This document shows, piece by piece, positions 12,395 to 22,816 of a stretch of 64,000 nucleotides of DNA (positions are counted from its first letter, which is position 1; every line of letters starts with the position of its first letter). This stretch comes from Xenorhabdus ishibashii. GTDB taxonomy: Bacteria; Pseudomonadota; Gammaproteobacteria; Enterobacterales; Enterobacteriaceae. Location of the stretch: contig NZ_NJAK01000001.1 in the NCBI RefSeq assembly GCF_002632755.1, forward strand, positions 868,001 to 932,000, read 5' to 3'. The translations under genes were made by a program, and so were the position numbers. The notes under the pieces were generated by a model. It ran no database searches, had not been told where the DNA came from, and saw nothing but the letters and a program-made list of their open reading frames with translations.

Positions 12395-12739
12395 TCAGAC
12401 ACTGAAAGAAGAGCCACAACCACAAGTGGTTTTTGCATTCGGATTGGAAACAACAAAACGGGAACCTTCCAACCCTTCGGTATAATCCACACAAGCGCCT
12501 ATCAAATATTGTAAACTCATGGGGTCAATAACCAATTCAACCCCTTGTTTCTGAATGGTCATATCACCTTCGTTGATTTGGTCATCGAAAGTGAAACCAT
12601 ACTGGAAGCCGCTACAACCACCACCTGTAATGTAAACCCGCAAGCGCAAGTTTGGATTATCTTCATCAGCAACCAGTACTTTGACTTTATTGGCCGCGGC
12701 ATCAGTAAACTGCAAAGGCAATGCAGCATCATCGCTCAT
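12395..12739 (-). CDS. erpA: Iron-sulfur cluster insertion protein ErpA
   Basis: A-type carrier that delivers 4Fe-4S clusters to targets such as the isoprenoid enzymes IspG and IspH. The 114 residues align with E. coli ErpA without gaps; the three cluster-binding cysteines are present in [11 protein letters not shown] and TCGCGSSF. It is divergent from hemL across about 220 bp. In E. coli clcA lies between hemL and erpA; here it is absent and the genes face apart. Confidence 0.98.
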   Translation of the reverse strand: MSDDAALPLQFTDAAANKVKVLVADEDNPNLRLRVYITGGGCSGFQYGFTFDDQINEGDMTIQKQGVELVIDPMSLQYLIGACVDYTEGLEGSRFVVSNPNAKTTCGCGSSFSV

Positions 12740-12960
12740 ACTTTTACTCCAGTCCGGTTCTCCGGTAAAAATTCTCGGAAAGTTATTTTATGCTTTCTGA
12801 TCAGTTAGCCGAGATTATCCAATACCTGACTGATTCGTTCAAGTTTTGTCACATGAACGCCGTAACCCGAATAATGAGAGGATATGATGATTTGGCTTCC
12901 CTATCAGGGTAATTTAGAATGGAATTCCCATATCCCGCTATTTTTCAGGAGCTTTTATTA

Positions 12961-14244
12961 ATGAGCCAGTCCGAAACACTTTACTCTCAGGCAAAACATG
13001 TGATCCCTGGTGGCGTCAATTCACCTGTACGTGCTTTTAACGGTGTTGGTGGGACACCTGTTTTTATTCAACGTGCTAATGGCGCTTATCTTTATGATGT
13101 TGATGGCAATGCCTATATCGATTATGTCGGCTCATGGGGACCAATGGTTCTTGGGCATAACCATCCTGCTATCCGCAACGCCGTTATTGAGGCCGCGGAA
13201 CGTGGTTTAAGTTTTGGCGCACCAACCGCCGCCGAAGTGGAAATGGCAAAACTGGTCACTGAACTGGTGCCTTCCATGGATATGGTTCGTATGGTGAATT
13301 CAGGTACAGAAGCCACCATGAGCGCCATTCGTCTGGCTCGTGGTTATACCCAACGTGACAAAATCATTAAATTCGAAGGTTGCTATCACGGCCATGCCGA
13401 TTGCTTACTGGTCAAAGCGGGATCGGGTGCCCTGACTATCGGTCAGCCGAACTCTCCAGGCGTACCCGCTGATTTCGCTAAACACACCCTGATTTGTGTT
13501 TATAATGATCTGAGCTCTGTCCGTGAAGCCTTCGAAAAATATCCAGCAGAAATCGCCTGTATTATCGTCGAACCTGTCGCAGGTAATATGAACTGCATTC
13601 CACCGTTGCCAGAATTCCTGCCGGGTCTGCGTAAGCTGTGTGATGAATTTGGTGCGCTGCTAATCATTGACGAAGTGATGACCGGTTTTCGTGTCGCACT
13701 AGGTGGTGCACAAGAATATTACGATGTTAAGCCAGATTTGACATCCCTTGGTAAAATCATCGGCGGCGGTATGCCTGTAGGTGCTTTTGGTGGCCGTCTG
13801 GAAATCATGGAAAAACTGGCTCCAACTGGCCCTGTTTATCAGGCCGGAACCCTTTCGGGCAACCCCATCGCGATGGCGGCTGGCCTTGCTTGCTTGAAAG
13901 AAGTGGCTCAGGTCGGTGTTCATCAACGCTTGAGCGAACTGACCGACAAACTGACGACGGGTTTAAAAAGTGCGGCATCAGCAGCCGGCATCCCGCTGGT
14001 AGTAAACCACGTTGGCGGCATGTTCGGTATCTTCTTTACTGATGCGGAAAGCGTTACCTGTTATCAGGATGTCATGAAGTGTGATGTAGAACGTTTCAAG
14101 CGGTTCTTCCACTTGATGCTGGACGAAGGTATCTATCTGGCTCCTTCTGCATTTGAAGCAGGCTTTATGTCCATCGCTCATTCAGAGGAAGATATCCAAC
14201 GTACTGTTGATGCGGCAGCACGTTGTTTTGCAAAACTGCAATAA
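12961..14244 (+). CDS. hemL: Glutamate-1-semialdehyde 2,1-aminomutase
   Basis: PLP enzyme that forms 5-aminolevulinate from glutamate-1-semialdehyde, the committed C5 route to heme and siroheme. The start at ATG 12961 ([18 protein letters not shown]) is favoured by AGGAG eight bases upstream and by alignment with E. coli; the frame stays open 14 codons further upstream but that part is not homologous. Key parts are [16 protein letters not shown], the PLP-binding DEVMTGFRV and the Schiff-base lysine in [19 protein letters not shown]. 427 residues, full length. An inverted repeat at 14266-14301 follows. Confidence 0.98.
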   Translation: MSQSETLYSQAKHVIPGGVNSPVRAFNGVGGTPVFIQRANGAYLYDVDGNAYIDYVGSWGPMVLGHNHPAIRNAVIEAAERGLSFGAPTAAEVEMAKLVTELVPSMDMVRMVNSGTEATMSAIRLARGYTQRDKIIKFEGCYHGHADCLLVKAGSGALTIGQPNSPGVPADFAKHTLICVYNDLSSVREAFEKYPAEIACIIVEPVAGNMNCIPPLPEFLPGLRKLCDEFGALLIIDEVMTGFRVALGGAQEYYDVKPDLTSLGKIIGGGMPVGAFGGRLEIMEKLAPTGPVYQAGTLSGNPIAMAAGLACLKEVAQVGVHQRLSELTDKLTTGLKSAASAAGIPLVVNHVGGMFGIFFTDAESVTCYQDVMKCDVERFKRFFHLMLDEGIYLAPSAFEAGFMSIAHSEEDIQRTVDAAARCFAKLQ

Positions 14245-14265
14245 GATATTCAGTTTTCCGAAATT

Positions 14266-14301
14266 CCAGACGTCACTGTTTTCCATTTCAGTGGCGTCTG
14301 G
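14266..14301. terminator. Inverted repeat after hemL
   Basis: CCAGACGTCACTG and CAGTGGCGTCTGG pair over 13 bp (one G-T wobble) around a 10-base loop, 21 bp after the hemL stop. A U tract is lacking, so it may act as a weak terminator or a transcript-stabilising hairpin. Confidence 0.5.
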
Positions 14302-14329
14302 ATAAATATTCACACCAAAGTTCGTATCG

Positions 14330-14339
14330 CCTGAATAGC
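14330..14339. repeat. Target site duplication, left copy
   Basis: CCTGAATAGC directly precedes the left end (CAGGG) of the insertion sequence and is repeated exactly after its right end at 15595-15604. A 10-bp duplication fits the 8-10 bp reported for the ISAs1 family. Confidence 0.92.
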
Positions 14340-15594
14340 CAGGGTGAGATCTCATATATTTAGTAAGGCTATTTAGGTTAAATAAAGACCAGAATATAAC
14401 TTCTTATAGCTCTTTCTCTCATTAAAACGATAAGATCACGCTATTCCATAAAAATAGCGATCGTAATAATGAGTATTTTTAACTTTATCAGTAAGATCGA
14501 TGACCCGCGTTCTGATATCAATAAAAAGCATGAGTTAATGGATGTGATTTTTTTGGCTTTTGCAGCCGTGTTATGCGGGGCTTCTGGCTGGAAAGCGATT
14601 CAAGAGTTTGGTGAGATACAAATTGAGTGGCTTAAAAAATATACGCGCTTTACTCATGGCATTCCTCGTCGTCACTGTATTGCTAATATTATCAAAATGA
14701 TAGAGCAGGATGCACTGGTTGAAGCCTTTTATGACTGGATCAACCAGCGCCGGGTCAAGGCAGGGAGAAGCCTTATCGCTATTGACGGAAAAACGATGAG
14801 AGGCACTTGCAAAGGCACCCTGTTTGAAGCCCTCCATGTGGTCAGTGCTTATGATGTCGAGTCCGGTGTTGCCCTATATCATCGGGTCGCAGAAAGTAAA
14901 GGGAAAGAAGGCCCAGTCGCAAGGCAACTCATTGAATTATTGGCGCTTGATGGGGCTGTAGTCACGATGGATGCCCTGCATTGTCAGAAAGAAACCCTTG
15001 AGTTAATTACCCAACGAGGCGGCGATTTTATTGTGGGTGTCAAAGGTAATCAAAAAAGTCTGGCTGAGTTTGTTAAATCCCATTTTGCTGCACATTATGA
15101 AAGTCATGAACTTGTTGAATTTACAGAAAAAAGCAGTGGTCATGGACGAGAGGAGTTCCGTCATGTTATGCAAATTAGTGCGACGTTGTCAGAAGAATTT
15201 CAGGCAAAATGGCCTTCAATACAATCGGTTATCGAAGTGGTCAGTGAACGAAGTGTGAAAGGCCACCCCCCTCACCGTGATTCACGCTGGTATGTCAGTT
15301 CACTCCCTTTAGATGCGGAGCTAGCGGCCACGGCAATAAGAAAGCATTGGTCGGTGGAAAATGAGCTGCACTGGGTTTTGGACGTCACTTTTCGGGAAGA
15401 TGCAATCTCGCTGAAAGATCCTGATGGGGCGGCACAAATGGCCCTTTTTAATCGAATTGCATTAAATGTGATTAAACAAAATACCAGTATAAAGGACAGT
15501 CAGGCCGCTAAACGCCGAAGAGCAATGTGGTCAGCGGAATTCCGTAGTCAGCTTATATTTGATTAAACTTAATACAAAGTGGAATCCCGCCCTG
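14340..15594 (+). mobile_element. ISAs1-family insertion sequence, complete
   Basis: A 1255-bp element bounded by imperfect terminal inverted repeats: the left end reads CAGGGTGAGATCTCA and the right end, read inward on the other strand, CAGGGCGGGATTCCA. It holds one intact transposase gene. The exact 10-bp direct duplication on both sides shows that the element inserted as a unit and that neither end has since been lost, so the insertion is probably recent. Before insertion the site was one continuous hemL-distal intergenic segment. Confidence 0.93.
14469..15566 (+). CDS. ISAs1-family DDE transposase
   Basis: The 365 residues show the ISAs1/H-repeat transposase layout: N-terminal MSIFNFISKIDDPRSDINKK, then RRHCIANI, the first catalytic aspartate in LIAIDGKTMRG (about residue 102), the second in VVTMDALHCQKET, and the C-terminal glutamate region HWSVENELHWVLDVTFREDA. 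No frameshift is needed and no stop interrupts it, so the element looks active. A frame of the same length is usual for the family. Confidence 0.95.
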   Translation: MSIFNFISKIDDPRSDINKKHELMDVIFLAFAAVLCGASGWKAIQEFGEIQIEWLKKYTRFTHGIPRRHCIANIIKMIEQDALVEAFYDWINQRRVKAGRSLIAIDGKTMRGTCKGTLFEALHVVSAYDVESGVALYHRVAESKGKEGPVARQLIELLALDGAVVTMDALHCQKETLELITQRGGDFIVGVKGNQKSLAEFVKSHFAAHYESHELVEFTEKSSGHGREEFRHVMQISATLSEEFQAKWPSIQSVIEVVSERSVKGHPPHRDSRWYVSSLPLDAELAATAIRKHWSVENELHWVLDVTFREDAISLKDPDGAAQMALFNRIALNVIKQNTSIKDSQAAKRRRAMWSAEFRSQLIFD

Positions 15595-15604
15595 CCTGAA
15601 TAGC
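15595..15604. repeat. Target site duplication, right copy
   Basis: CCTGAATAGC immediately follows the right end CCCTG of the insertion sequence and matches the copy at 14330-14339 base for base. Confidence 0.92.
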
Positions 15605-15788
15605 TGACATCACCGCCAACATAGTTCGGGTTCCACCACAAAGAAAGATGAAACCATCAGAAAAAACCGAGGAAGACTTTCGACCAAAATACATTTAAAT
15701 ACCGTCATTGAGTGGGAAATGCATTTGCCAAAATTAAACATTTTCGTGCAATAGAGAATAATCAATCAAATGCCTGCCCACCCTATGC
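15605..15788. other. Non-coding remnant, possible IS5-like transposase scrap
   Basis: No intact gene. On the plus strand a short frame around 15718-15763 reads GNAFAKIKHFRAIENN, resembling the block before the end of IS5-type transposases (NAFAKIKHFRAIATRYDK in typical members). Only about 45 bases support this, so it is a tentative relic. Confidence 0.3.
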
Positions 15789-16544
15789 TCATAGGATATT
15801 AAATAATCTGGATAAATATTCACATTTTTCTTCATATAACCTTTCTTTTTCCTCCAGATGTATTACATAGTTATTCCATACAGGTTGATTTAAACCTTCC
15901 CAAGGTGGGAAAGTGGGGCTGCCATTCTCCCAGAATTGTACCTTTTTAATAACTTTGGGGTGGTTTCTGTGTCTGAAAATCCATCTTAATTCTTTCCCAG
16001 TTATATTTTTATCATCTTTTTCAGCTATCCGTTTAATATCTATACCATCAAGTATAAAATGTACATGTATATCCTGAGTTAACTCACTATTGCTTGTATT
16101 TACCCATGATAATCCTCCCTTACATTTTCTTCCAATAATTGAAATATTATATCCCCTATGGCTTTCAGTTACATTGCAATATTTATTATCATTTTTTAGA
16201 TGTGTAAAGAAATCTTTTTCATACTTTTTGTAAGTATTAATATTAGCATTAATGAAATCGCATTTTGCTTCAAAGGTTTTAATTTCACTCAGAAATTTAT
16301 TTTTTTCTTCCTCATCTTTATAAAGTTTATTTTTGAGATACTTCCCCAAAAAATCCTTATATTCTAATTCCGCAGGAATCAAGTAGTCATCAATTATTAT
16401 TGGTGGGCAACGGTTTTCATTAAAGTAATCTTTAGCATCTCTAAAGTGGGGGTTTTTATTAATATAATTAATTCTAGCCTCACTTAGGCCATATATTAAA
16501 TCACCTGCTTTAAATTTTTCTATGAAAGGAGGATGGAATGGCAT
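15789..16544 (-). CDS. Hypothetical protein, AT-rich orphan
   Basis: 251 residues from ATG 16544, weak purine-rich ribosome site (AGAGAA). The protein is rich in Lys, Asn, Ile and Tyr and shows no signal peptide or membrane segment. The middle (about 55-115) is charged and probably helical; the C-terminal half has the recognisable blocks DIHVHFILDGIDIKRIAEK, KELRWIFRHRNHPKVIKK and FWENGSPTFPPWE. I cannot assign a family. Its base composition is clearly lower in GC than the neighbouring core genes, and it lies beside an insertion sequence where E. coli has fhuACDB, so it was probably acquired. A cytoplasmic or secreted toxin-like role is possible but unsupported. Confidence 0.75.
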   Translation of the reverse strand: MPFHPPFIEKFKAGDLIYGLSEARINYINKNPHFRDAKDYFNENRCPPIIIDDYLIPAELEYKDFLGKYLKNKLYKDEEEKNKFLSEIKTFEAKCDFINANINTYKKYEKDFFTHLKNDNKYCNVTESHRGYNISIIGRKCKGGLSWVNTSNSELTQDIHVHFILDGIDIKRIAEKDDKNITGKELRWIFRHRNHPKVIKKVQFWENGSPTFPPWEGLNQPVWNNYVIHLEEKERLYEEKCEYLSRLFNIL

Positions 16545-16742
16545 GTTTCTATTCTCTTTTAATTTAAATTAATTTCATTATAAACACAAGTTTTTTAAAG
16601 ATATGTTTTTTATTTATATAGTTATTTAAATAAAAATACAAAATGGATAAAAATAAGTAATGATCATACCTCAGGCACCGAGTTTTTTCTTAAGCAGTAT
16701 TCGAGGCAATCGGGTTTCCTCCAAAGATAGTTCATTTAATTA

Positions 16743-16772
16743 AGCTCCCTACTCATTTTCGAGTCGGGAGCT
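16743..16772. terminator. Terminator-like hairpin after mrcB
   Basis: AGCTCCC-T-ACTC pairs with GAGT-C-GGGAGCT around a six-base loop, 27 bp beyond the mrcB stop. The T-rich run is on the plus side (ATATTTTATTATTTTT); on the mrcB strand the tail is A/T mixed. Probably ends mrcB transcription. Confidence 0.6.
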
Positions 16773-16798
16773 ATATTTTATTATTTTTCAAAAAATTA

Positions 16799-19273
16799 TC
16801 ACTGACCAAACATCTCACGTAACCAGCCAGGCGCTTCTTCTTCATTCTCCTCTATCGGTTGTTGTACCGATTGCTGACACAGCCTCTGTGGGTCATCAGT
16901 CCAGACTGGCAATACTCTGATACCGCCTCCCTCACAGTTGAAACTGCCATCTTCATTGACTGACATATCCGCAATACCTTCCGGTGGACGGTTATTCAGC
17001 TCCAGTGGCGTTTCATTTTCCAGATAACGACGATAAATCGTCAGTGCACCCGTCGCTCCGGTTAAGTTAGTTGGACCATTGTTATCACGTCCAGTCCAAA
17101 CAATCGTGACTTCTTTACCATCAATGCCTGTAAACCAACTGTCACGCAGATCATTGGTTGTTCCAGTCTTACCTGCCAGATGATATTTGCCATATTTCCC
17201 AGTCAATGAGCGCCCTGTACCTCTCTCCACTACCTTCTGCATACCGTATAGCGTCAGATAAGCGGCCTGTGGCGGCACAACTCGCTCTGCCTGTGGATAG
17301 CTCTGGTAAATCACCGTACCATCTTCAGCAATAATGGAGCGCAACGCAGAGAGTTTCGCCCGATTGCCCCCGCTGGCAATCGTCTGGAATTCTTGTGCCA
17401 TTTCCATTGGCGTTAGGTTAATCGCGCCCAACAACATAGAAGGATTCTGTTGGATCTCTTTTGCAGGAATACCCAGTGCAATCAAGGTACTGGAAATGCG
17501 ATCTAATCCAACATCCAACCCCAAATTCACTGTCGGCACATTCATCGAACGTGCTAACGCGTCGATCAACATGACACGCCCACTGAAAGTACGGCTAAAG
17601 TTCTTTGGTTCCCACGGCTTTCCGCCCGCCTGAGGGATAGAGATAGGTTCATCAGCCAGCCAGGTATTCAGGCGATATTTATCCGGTTGACTCAATGCCG
17701 TCAGATAAGTGGCTGGTTTAGCAAGCGAACCAATTAAACGACGGGCATTTAAGGCTCGGTTAAATCCGGCATATTGTGGCTGGGAGCCGCCAACCATAGC
17801 ACGAACTTCACCGCTGAAACGGTCAACAACGACCATCGCCCCTTCCAAATCATCAATCTTGCGGGCTTTTCGCAGGGCAGCAATGCCCTCTTCAACCGAT
17901 TTTTCCGCCGCATCCTGCGAAACAGGATCGAGGGTCGTAAAGATCTTCACCCCTGACAAATCATTGACTTTATCACCCATCTTTTCCTGCAATTCCTGAC
18001 GAACCAATTGCATAAAGGCTGGCTGTGGCGTAATCACCCCGCTTTTCGGTTTTACACCTAACGGACGGGCACTAAGTAGATCATACAGCTCCTGATCGAT
18101 GATTTTTTGGTTTTGGAGGATTTTCAAAACGATATTGCGACGCTCCAGTGCGGCCTTAGGATTGCGCCACGGGTTATACCACGAGGCTCCCTTGACCATT
18201 CCCACCAGCAACGCCTGCTGATCCAAACTCAATTCATCAACCGGACGCCCAAAATAGTACAAACTCGCCAATGGGAAACCACGGATCTGTTCATCACCAC
18301 TTTGTCCTAAATAAACTTCATTCAAATACAATTCCAGAATACGATCTTTGCTATAACGTGCGTCCATCAGCAACGCCATATAAGCTTCATTCGCTTTACG
18401 ACTCAAGGTACGTTCATTAGAAAGGAACAAGTTTTTTACTAATTGCTGTGTCAGGGTACTGCCCCCCTGAACCGCTCGTCCCGCCGTCAAGTTAGCTAAA
18501 ACCGCACGGGCAATGGAAAACGGCCTGACGCCATCATGTTCATAAAAGTGCCGATCTTCTGTTTCCAGCAAAGTCTGGATCAGCAAATCAGGAAAGCCGG
18601 AACGCGGGACGAACAGACGTTGTTCACCATTTGGCGATTGCATCATGGTGATCAATTTCGGATCAAGGCGGAAAAAACCAAACTGGCGTTGGTTTTCCAT
18701 GTTTTCAATGCTGGCAAGATGGTTATTATCAAAGGTCAGTCGTGCCTGAATTTGCTCTTCTTTACCATCAGGAAAATCAAACGGGCGGCGTAGCATCTCT
18801 ATGCTATTCCCCCTGACTACAAATTCACCTGCACGGGTGATTTTTGTCACTCTTCGATACTGCATACCTTCCAGCAGATGGATCATTTCGTCTTTGCTGT
18901 AATTCATACCGGGTTCAAGATTGACCATCCGTCCGTACACGGCTGCCGGTAAATCCCAGACTTTTCCGTCAATACGCTCGCGAATTTTGTTATCCAGATA
19001 GAAACCATAAATGACAATGAGTACTGCCAGCACAATAAAGATCTTTAGCAGCAACCACAAAAACCAATGCCCGCCTTTTTTAGGCGGGCGGGACTTAGGA
19101 CTGCGGGTATTTTTCCCTTTTTTAGTCATGACTTCACCCCCATCATCGTCGTCATTAAAATCATCATTTTTATCATAGTCATCCCGCCGATTGCGTTTGT
19201 TAGATGTTTGCCCACGACGAAGTTCGGATTTTTTACCCTTGCGTCCGATTGGCTGACGATCATCATCAGACAT
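16799..19273 (-). CDS. mrcB: Penicillin-binding protein 1B (bifunctional)
   Basis: Inner-membrane enzyme that polymerises and crosslinks peptidoglycan. 824 residues: a charged Asp/Lys-rich cytoplasmic tail, a transmembrane helix (about 70-92), UB2H domain for LpoB, the GT51 glycosyltransferase with [11 protein letters not shown] and [20 protein letters not shown], and the transpeptidase with SxxK in [17 protein letters not shown] in [11 protein letters not shown] and KTGTTND. It matches E. coli PBP1B (844) except for a shorter Gln/Pro-rich C terminus. hrpB lies upstream (38 bp) on the same strand, as in E. coli. The fhu genes that follow in E. coli are absent here. Confidence 0.97.
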   Translation of the reverse strand: MSDDDRQPIGRKGKKSELRRGQTSNKRNRRDDYDKNDDFNDDDDGGEVMTKKGKNTRSPKSRPPKKGGHWFLWLLLKIFIVLAVLIVIYGFYLDNKIRERIDGKVWDLPAAVYGRMVNLEPGMNYSKDEMIHLLEGMQYRRVTKITRAGEFVVRGNSIEMLRRPFDFPDGKEEQIQARLTFDNNHLASIENMENQRQFGFFRLDPKLITMMQSPNGEQRLFVPRSGFPDLLIQTLLETEDRHFYEHDGVRPFSIARAVLANLTAGRAVQGGSTLTQQLVKNLFLSNERTLSRKANEAYMALLMDARYSKDRILELYLNEVYLGQSGDEQIRGFPLASLYYFGRPVDELSLDQQALLVGMVKGASWYNPWRNPKAALERRNIVLKILQNQKIIDQELYDLLSARPLGVKPKSGVITPQPAFMQLVRQELQEKMGDKVNDLSGVKIFTTLDPVSQDAAEKSVEEGIAALRKARKIDDLEGAMVVVDRFSGEVRAMVGGSQPQYAGFNRALNARRLIGSLAKPATYLTALSQPDKYRLNTWLADEPISIPQAGGKPWEPKNFSRTFSGRVMLIDALARSMNVPTVNLGLDVGLDRISSTLIALGIPAKEIQQNPSMLLGAINLTPMEMAQEFQTIASGGNRAKLSALRSIIAEDGTVIYQSYPQAERVVPPQAAYLTLYGMQKVVERGTGRSLTGKYGKYHLAGKTGTTNDLRDSWFTGIDGKEVTIVWTGRDNNGPTNLTGATGALTIYRRYLENETPLELNNRPPEGIADMSVNEDGSFNCEGGGIRVLPVWTDDPQRLCQQSVQQPIEENEEEAPGWLREMFGQ

Positions 19274-19311
19274 ACCGAATTCTCCAACTGTTTATTAATT
19301 AACTGAAACAA

Positions 19312-21819
19312 TTACATCTGTTTTTTCACACGCCTGGTCGGTGCCGTGTTGGCAGGATCATCAGGCCATAAATGTTTGGGGTAACGCCCTTTCATCTCTT
19401 TTTGCACCTCACGATAAGTTCCCTGCCAAAACGCAGCGAGGTCTTGCGTGATCTGTAATGGACGATGGGCAGGAGATAACAACTCAATGACAACCGGAAC
19501 CCGTCCTTTCGCCAATACTGGATTTTGCTGCTCTCCGTACATTTCCTGCATTCTCACTGCCAGAGCAGGAGGTTTGTCATGGAAATACTGGATAGTAATC
19601 CTGCTCCCAGTTGGCACAGTGTAATTAGTAGGCAATTCATTATCCAGTATTTGCCGCTGTTGCCAATCAAGCAATCCTATCAAACAGGAGGACAGTTCAA
19701 TCTGGCGCAAGCCTTTCAAGTCATCAACACCACCCAGAGCAGGAAGCAACCACTGTTCAAGGGAGTTCAACAACGCTTCGTCATCAATTGCAGGCCATTC
19801 TACCTCCGGTAACCATTCTGTCGCCCTTTGCAGGCGAATGCGCAACTGCAACGCTTCCTGTGACCAATTCAATGCCGATAATCCTTCCTGCCTGACCCAA
19901 TTCAGCAAGGCTTTCTGTAATTCTGATGTCGAAGGCTTTGCCAATGGCTGGGCTTTGACAATTAATCGCCCACATTGCAAACGCTTCCACGCCCGTAACG
20001 AACCTTTACTATCATCCCACTCTACAGTTGTATGTTCAGTAAACAGAAGAGGGTGCTGCTTTATGGCCTGTTCAATGTCCAACGGACAAGCAAGTAAAAC
20101 CCGCGCCTCAGGGTGGCTGCTTCCCTGCTGTAACAAGGGAGTCACCAACCAGGCTTCTCCCGAAAGTGGCTCTTCACGTTCCAGTGCTACCCCCAAGCCA
20201 TTGGCTAACTGAAAACGCCCAAGATTATCGCGGTTTTTGGCAATCCTATCTGGGAAACCCTGTACCAATAGTTCAGGTACAAGATCCAATCTGAGGTTCT
20301 TAGCATGGCTTGCAACGCGTTGTGTCTCGTTTTTATCCGCCAGTTGATTTGCAAAATTTCTGACCAGTTGACGGATTCGTTGTTGCCAATGACGCTGATC
20401 CGTTGTCATCCAATAAAGAAGATCAGGCTGTCCACGACGTGGGGGTTCTTCCAGAATAGCAACCAATTTCGCTGCTGTTATCAATGCCGCACGGCCTTGT
20501 TCCTGCCCTTCACTCTCTTTACCTGAACAGAGTATGGCCGCCAAACGTGGTTCACTACCGGATTCTGCCATTTGCCAGCCGCGGGCAGTCAGTTGTTGAT
20601 TATTATCCAACGCCCCCAGACGCAGCAACAGAGATTCTGCAACCGCCAATGCGGGTTGTGGTGGATTGTCCAGCCAATGAAGTTGGGTGCTGTCACGACA
20701 CCCCCACTGCAATAAAGAGAGCAGTACGCCGCTGAGATCTGAATGCAAGATCTCCGGCTCGCTATATTCTCTGGCTCTTTCTGCTTGCTCCTGACTGAAT
20801 AAGTGCCAACAAACACCGGCTTCCAATCGACCAGCCCGCCCTGCTCGCTGAACCATAGATGCCTGGCTGATGCGTTGGGTAATCAAACGCGTCAGGCCAC
20901 TCTTCGGTTCAAATCGACCAGATCGTTCCAGTCCGCTGTCTACCACTAACCGGATACCTTCAATCGTCAAACTGGTTTCGGCAATATTGGTAGCGAGTAC
21001 GACCTTACGCATTCCCACTGGCGCAGGTGTTATTGCTTTGCGTTGATCTGATAACGACAATGCACCATATAATGGACACAACAGCGTATCGTCATTCACT
21101 TTGCCTTCCAATTGCGACAACACCCGCTGAATTTCACCGACACCAGGCAGAAACAGCAACAACGATCCTGTCTCCTGCTGTAATAACCGCAATACCGCCG
21201 ATGCAACTGATTGTTCAAAAGGTTGATGAGAAGGGAGTGGATGATATGACCTCGTTACCGGATAGCTGCGCCCTTCTGACACAATCACAGGCGCATCGGG
21301 TAATAAAGAAGAAAGGCGCTGGTTATCCAATGTTGCCGACATCACTAAGATACGCAGGTCATCACGCAATCCTTCCTGTACATCCAGCAGCAGTGCCAGT
21401 GCAAGATCGGCCTGTAAGCTACGCTCATGGAATTCATCAAGAATGACGAGAGAAACGCCGCTCAATTCAGGATCTTGTTGCAACATACGCGTCAAAATCC
21501 CTTCGGTCACAACCTCAAGCCGTGTTGCAGCACTGACTTTGGTTTCCGAACGCATCCGGTAGCCTATAGTCATACCAACAGGCTCATTGAGTTGTTCGGC
21601 AAGGCGCTCAGCCACACTACGTGCAGCAATACGCCGCGGTTCCAGCATAATGATGCGCCCCGATAACTGTGCCTGCTGTAAAATCGCCAATGGCAATCCG
21701 GTTGATTTTCCAGCTCCCGTTGGCGCATGTAATAACACTTGCTTCGACGTTTGCAGTGCAGCAATCACGGAACCCACTACATCATAAATGGGTAATGAGT
21801 CATAAATAGGTAATGACAA
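19312..21819 (-). CDS. hrpB: ATP-dependent RNA helicase HrpB
   Basis: DEAH-box helicase of unknown cellular role. Motifs: Walker A HAPTGAGKST (residues 31-40), LEPRRIAARSVAERLAE, DEFHERS, VMSATLDNQRLS, NIAETSLTIEGI, QRAGRAGRLEAG, and the HrpB-specific C-terminal domain to about residue 835 (E. coli 809-824). The start is probably TTG 21819; a 5' tandem repeat encodes LPIYDS-LPIYDV (see findings). The out-of-frame ATG at 21831 would not produce this protein. It is divergent from sfsA. The RNA ligase-like gene ligT, between hrpB and sfsA in E. coli, is absent. Confidence 0.93.
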   Translation of the reverse strand: MSLPIYDSLPIYDVVGSVIAALQTSKQVLLHAPTGAGKSTGLPLAILQQAQLSGRIIMLEPRRIAARSVAERLAEQLNEPVGMTIGYRMRSETKVSAATRLEVVTEGILTRMLQQDPELSGVSLVILDEFHERSLQADLALALLLDVQEGLRDDLRILVMSATLDNQRLSSLLPDAPVIVSEGRSYPVTRSYHPLPSHQPFEQSVASAVLRLLQQETGSLLLFLPGVGEIQRVLSQLEGKVNDDTLLCPLYGALSLSDQRKAITPAPVGMRKVVLATNIAETSLTIEGIRLVVDSGLERSGRFEPKSGLTRLITQRISQASMVQRAGRAGRLEAGVCWHLFSQEQAERAREYSEPEILHSDLSGVLLSLLQWGCRDSTQLHWLDNPPQPALAVAESLLLRLGALDNNQQLTARGWQMAESGSEPRLAAILCSGKESEGQEQGRAALITAAKLVAILEEPPRRGQPDLLYWMTTDQRHWQQRIRQLVRNFANQLADKNETQRVASHAKNLRLDLVPELLVQGFPDRIAKNRDNLGRFQLANGLGVALEREEPLSGEAWLVTPLLQQGSSHPEARVLLACPLDIEQAIKQHPLLFTEHTTVEWDDSKGSLRAWKRLQCGRLIVKAQPLAKPSTSELQKALLNWVRQEGLSALNWSQEALQLRIRLQRATEWLPEVEWPAIDDEALLNSLEQWLLPALGGVDDLKGLRQIELSSCLIGLLDWQQRQILDNELPTNYTVPTGSRITIQYFHDKPPALAVRMQEMYGEQQNPVLAKGRVPVVIELLSPAHRPLQITQDLAAFWQGTYREVQKEMKGRYPKHLWPDDPANTAPTRRVKKQM

Positions 21820-21910
21820 AGGATCACCATAATGAATTAACTTTCAATGGATGCCATTGTAGCATTAGCGCCTTTGATTTTATTCGCCCACTGGTTATGA
21901 AGGAAAGTTT

Positions 21911-22621
21911 ATGGAATTTTCACCATCCCTGAAGCCTGCAACCTTAATCCGCCGCTATAAACGCTTTCTTGCGGATGTCCTCACGCCAGAAGGAGAAACA
22001 CTCACCATACACTGTGCCAATACGGGGGCCATGACAGGATGTGCCACACCAGGGGATACCGTGTGGTATTCCACATCCGATAATCCCAAACGCAAATATC
22101 CCAATAGCTGGGAATTAACGCAAACCCAAGATGGTCACTGGATTTGTGTCAATACCCTCAGAGCCAATGATCTGGTCTATAAAGCTATTGAGAAAAATAT
22201 CATTTCAGAATTATCTGGATATGAGCACATGAGTCGGGAAGTTAGCTATGGAAAAGAGAAAAGTCGCATAGATTTATTATTACAATCAAAACAAATTGTT
22301 AACTGCTATATTGAAGTCAAGTCAGTCACATTGTTACAGGGAAATTATGGATATTTTCCTGACGCCGTCACAATTCGAGGGCAAAAACATTTACGTGAGC
22401 TATCATTGATAGCACAACAAGGCCAGCGTGCTGTTTTGTTATTTGCTGTCTTACATTCTGGGATCAGTCAGGTTGCAGCAGCAAAACATATTGACCCTGA
22501 TTATGCTTTTCTTTTGGAACAAGCATGCCAATCAGGGGTCGAAGTAATCTGTTATAAGGCCAGCATGACAGAAAACGGGATGGTTCTAAGTGACAAATTA
22601 TCTTTCGTATCAATGGGATAA
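21911..22621 (+). CDS. sfsA: SfsA family DNA-binding/nuclease-like protein
   Basis: Named sugar fermentation stimulation protein A; in E. coli overexpression raises maltose gene expression. The 236 residues align with E. coli SfsA (234): [20 protein letters not shown], the conserved [25 protein letters not shown] (PD-(D/E)xK-like core) and [28 protein letters not shown] lies before ATG 21911. dksA is 195 bp downstream in the same direction; the exact biochemical role is not settled. Confidence 0.96.
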   Translation: MEFSPSLKPATLIRRYKRFLADVLTPEGETLTIHCANTGAMTGCATPGDTVWYSTSDNPKRKYPNSWELTQTQDGHWICVNTLRANDLVYKAIEKNIISELSGYEHMSREVSYGKEKSRIDLLLQSKQIVNCYIEVKSVTLLQGNYGYFPDAVTIRGQKHLRELSLIAQQGQRAVLLFAVLHSGISQVAAAKHIDPDYAFLLEQACQSGVEVICYKASMTENGMVLSDKLSFVSMG

Positions 22622-22816
22622 TTTGTAAACAAATCCTGCTAACGAGAGGGGTTTTGCAACATATTTAGGCAGTAAACATGCCTGCCTTCACACCATTGCA
22701 AAACTAATGGCAGGAACAATTGCCAACCTCGCAGTCATCTGCTATTTATAGCGGCCTATTTTTTTCCCCCTCTTATCGAGGGGTCGTTTGATAGTGCGTG
22801 TGTAAGGAGAAGCATT

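Noticed and set aside
22767..22783. Hairpin before dksA as a riboswitch or full terminator
   Set aside because: A simple 6-bp stem without T tract or conserved aptamer features; noted only in the dksA entry.
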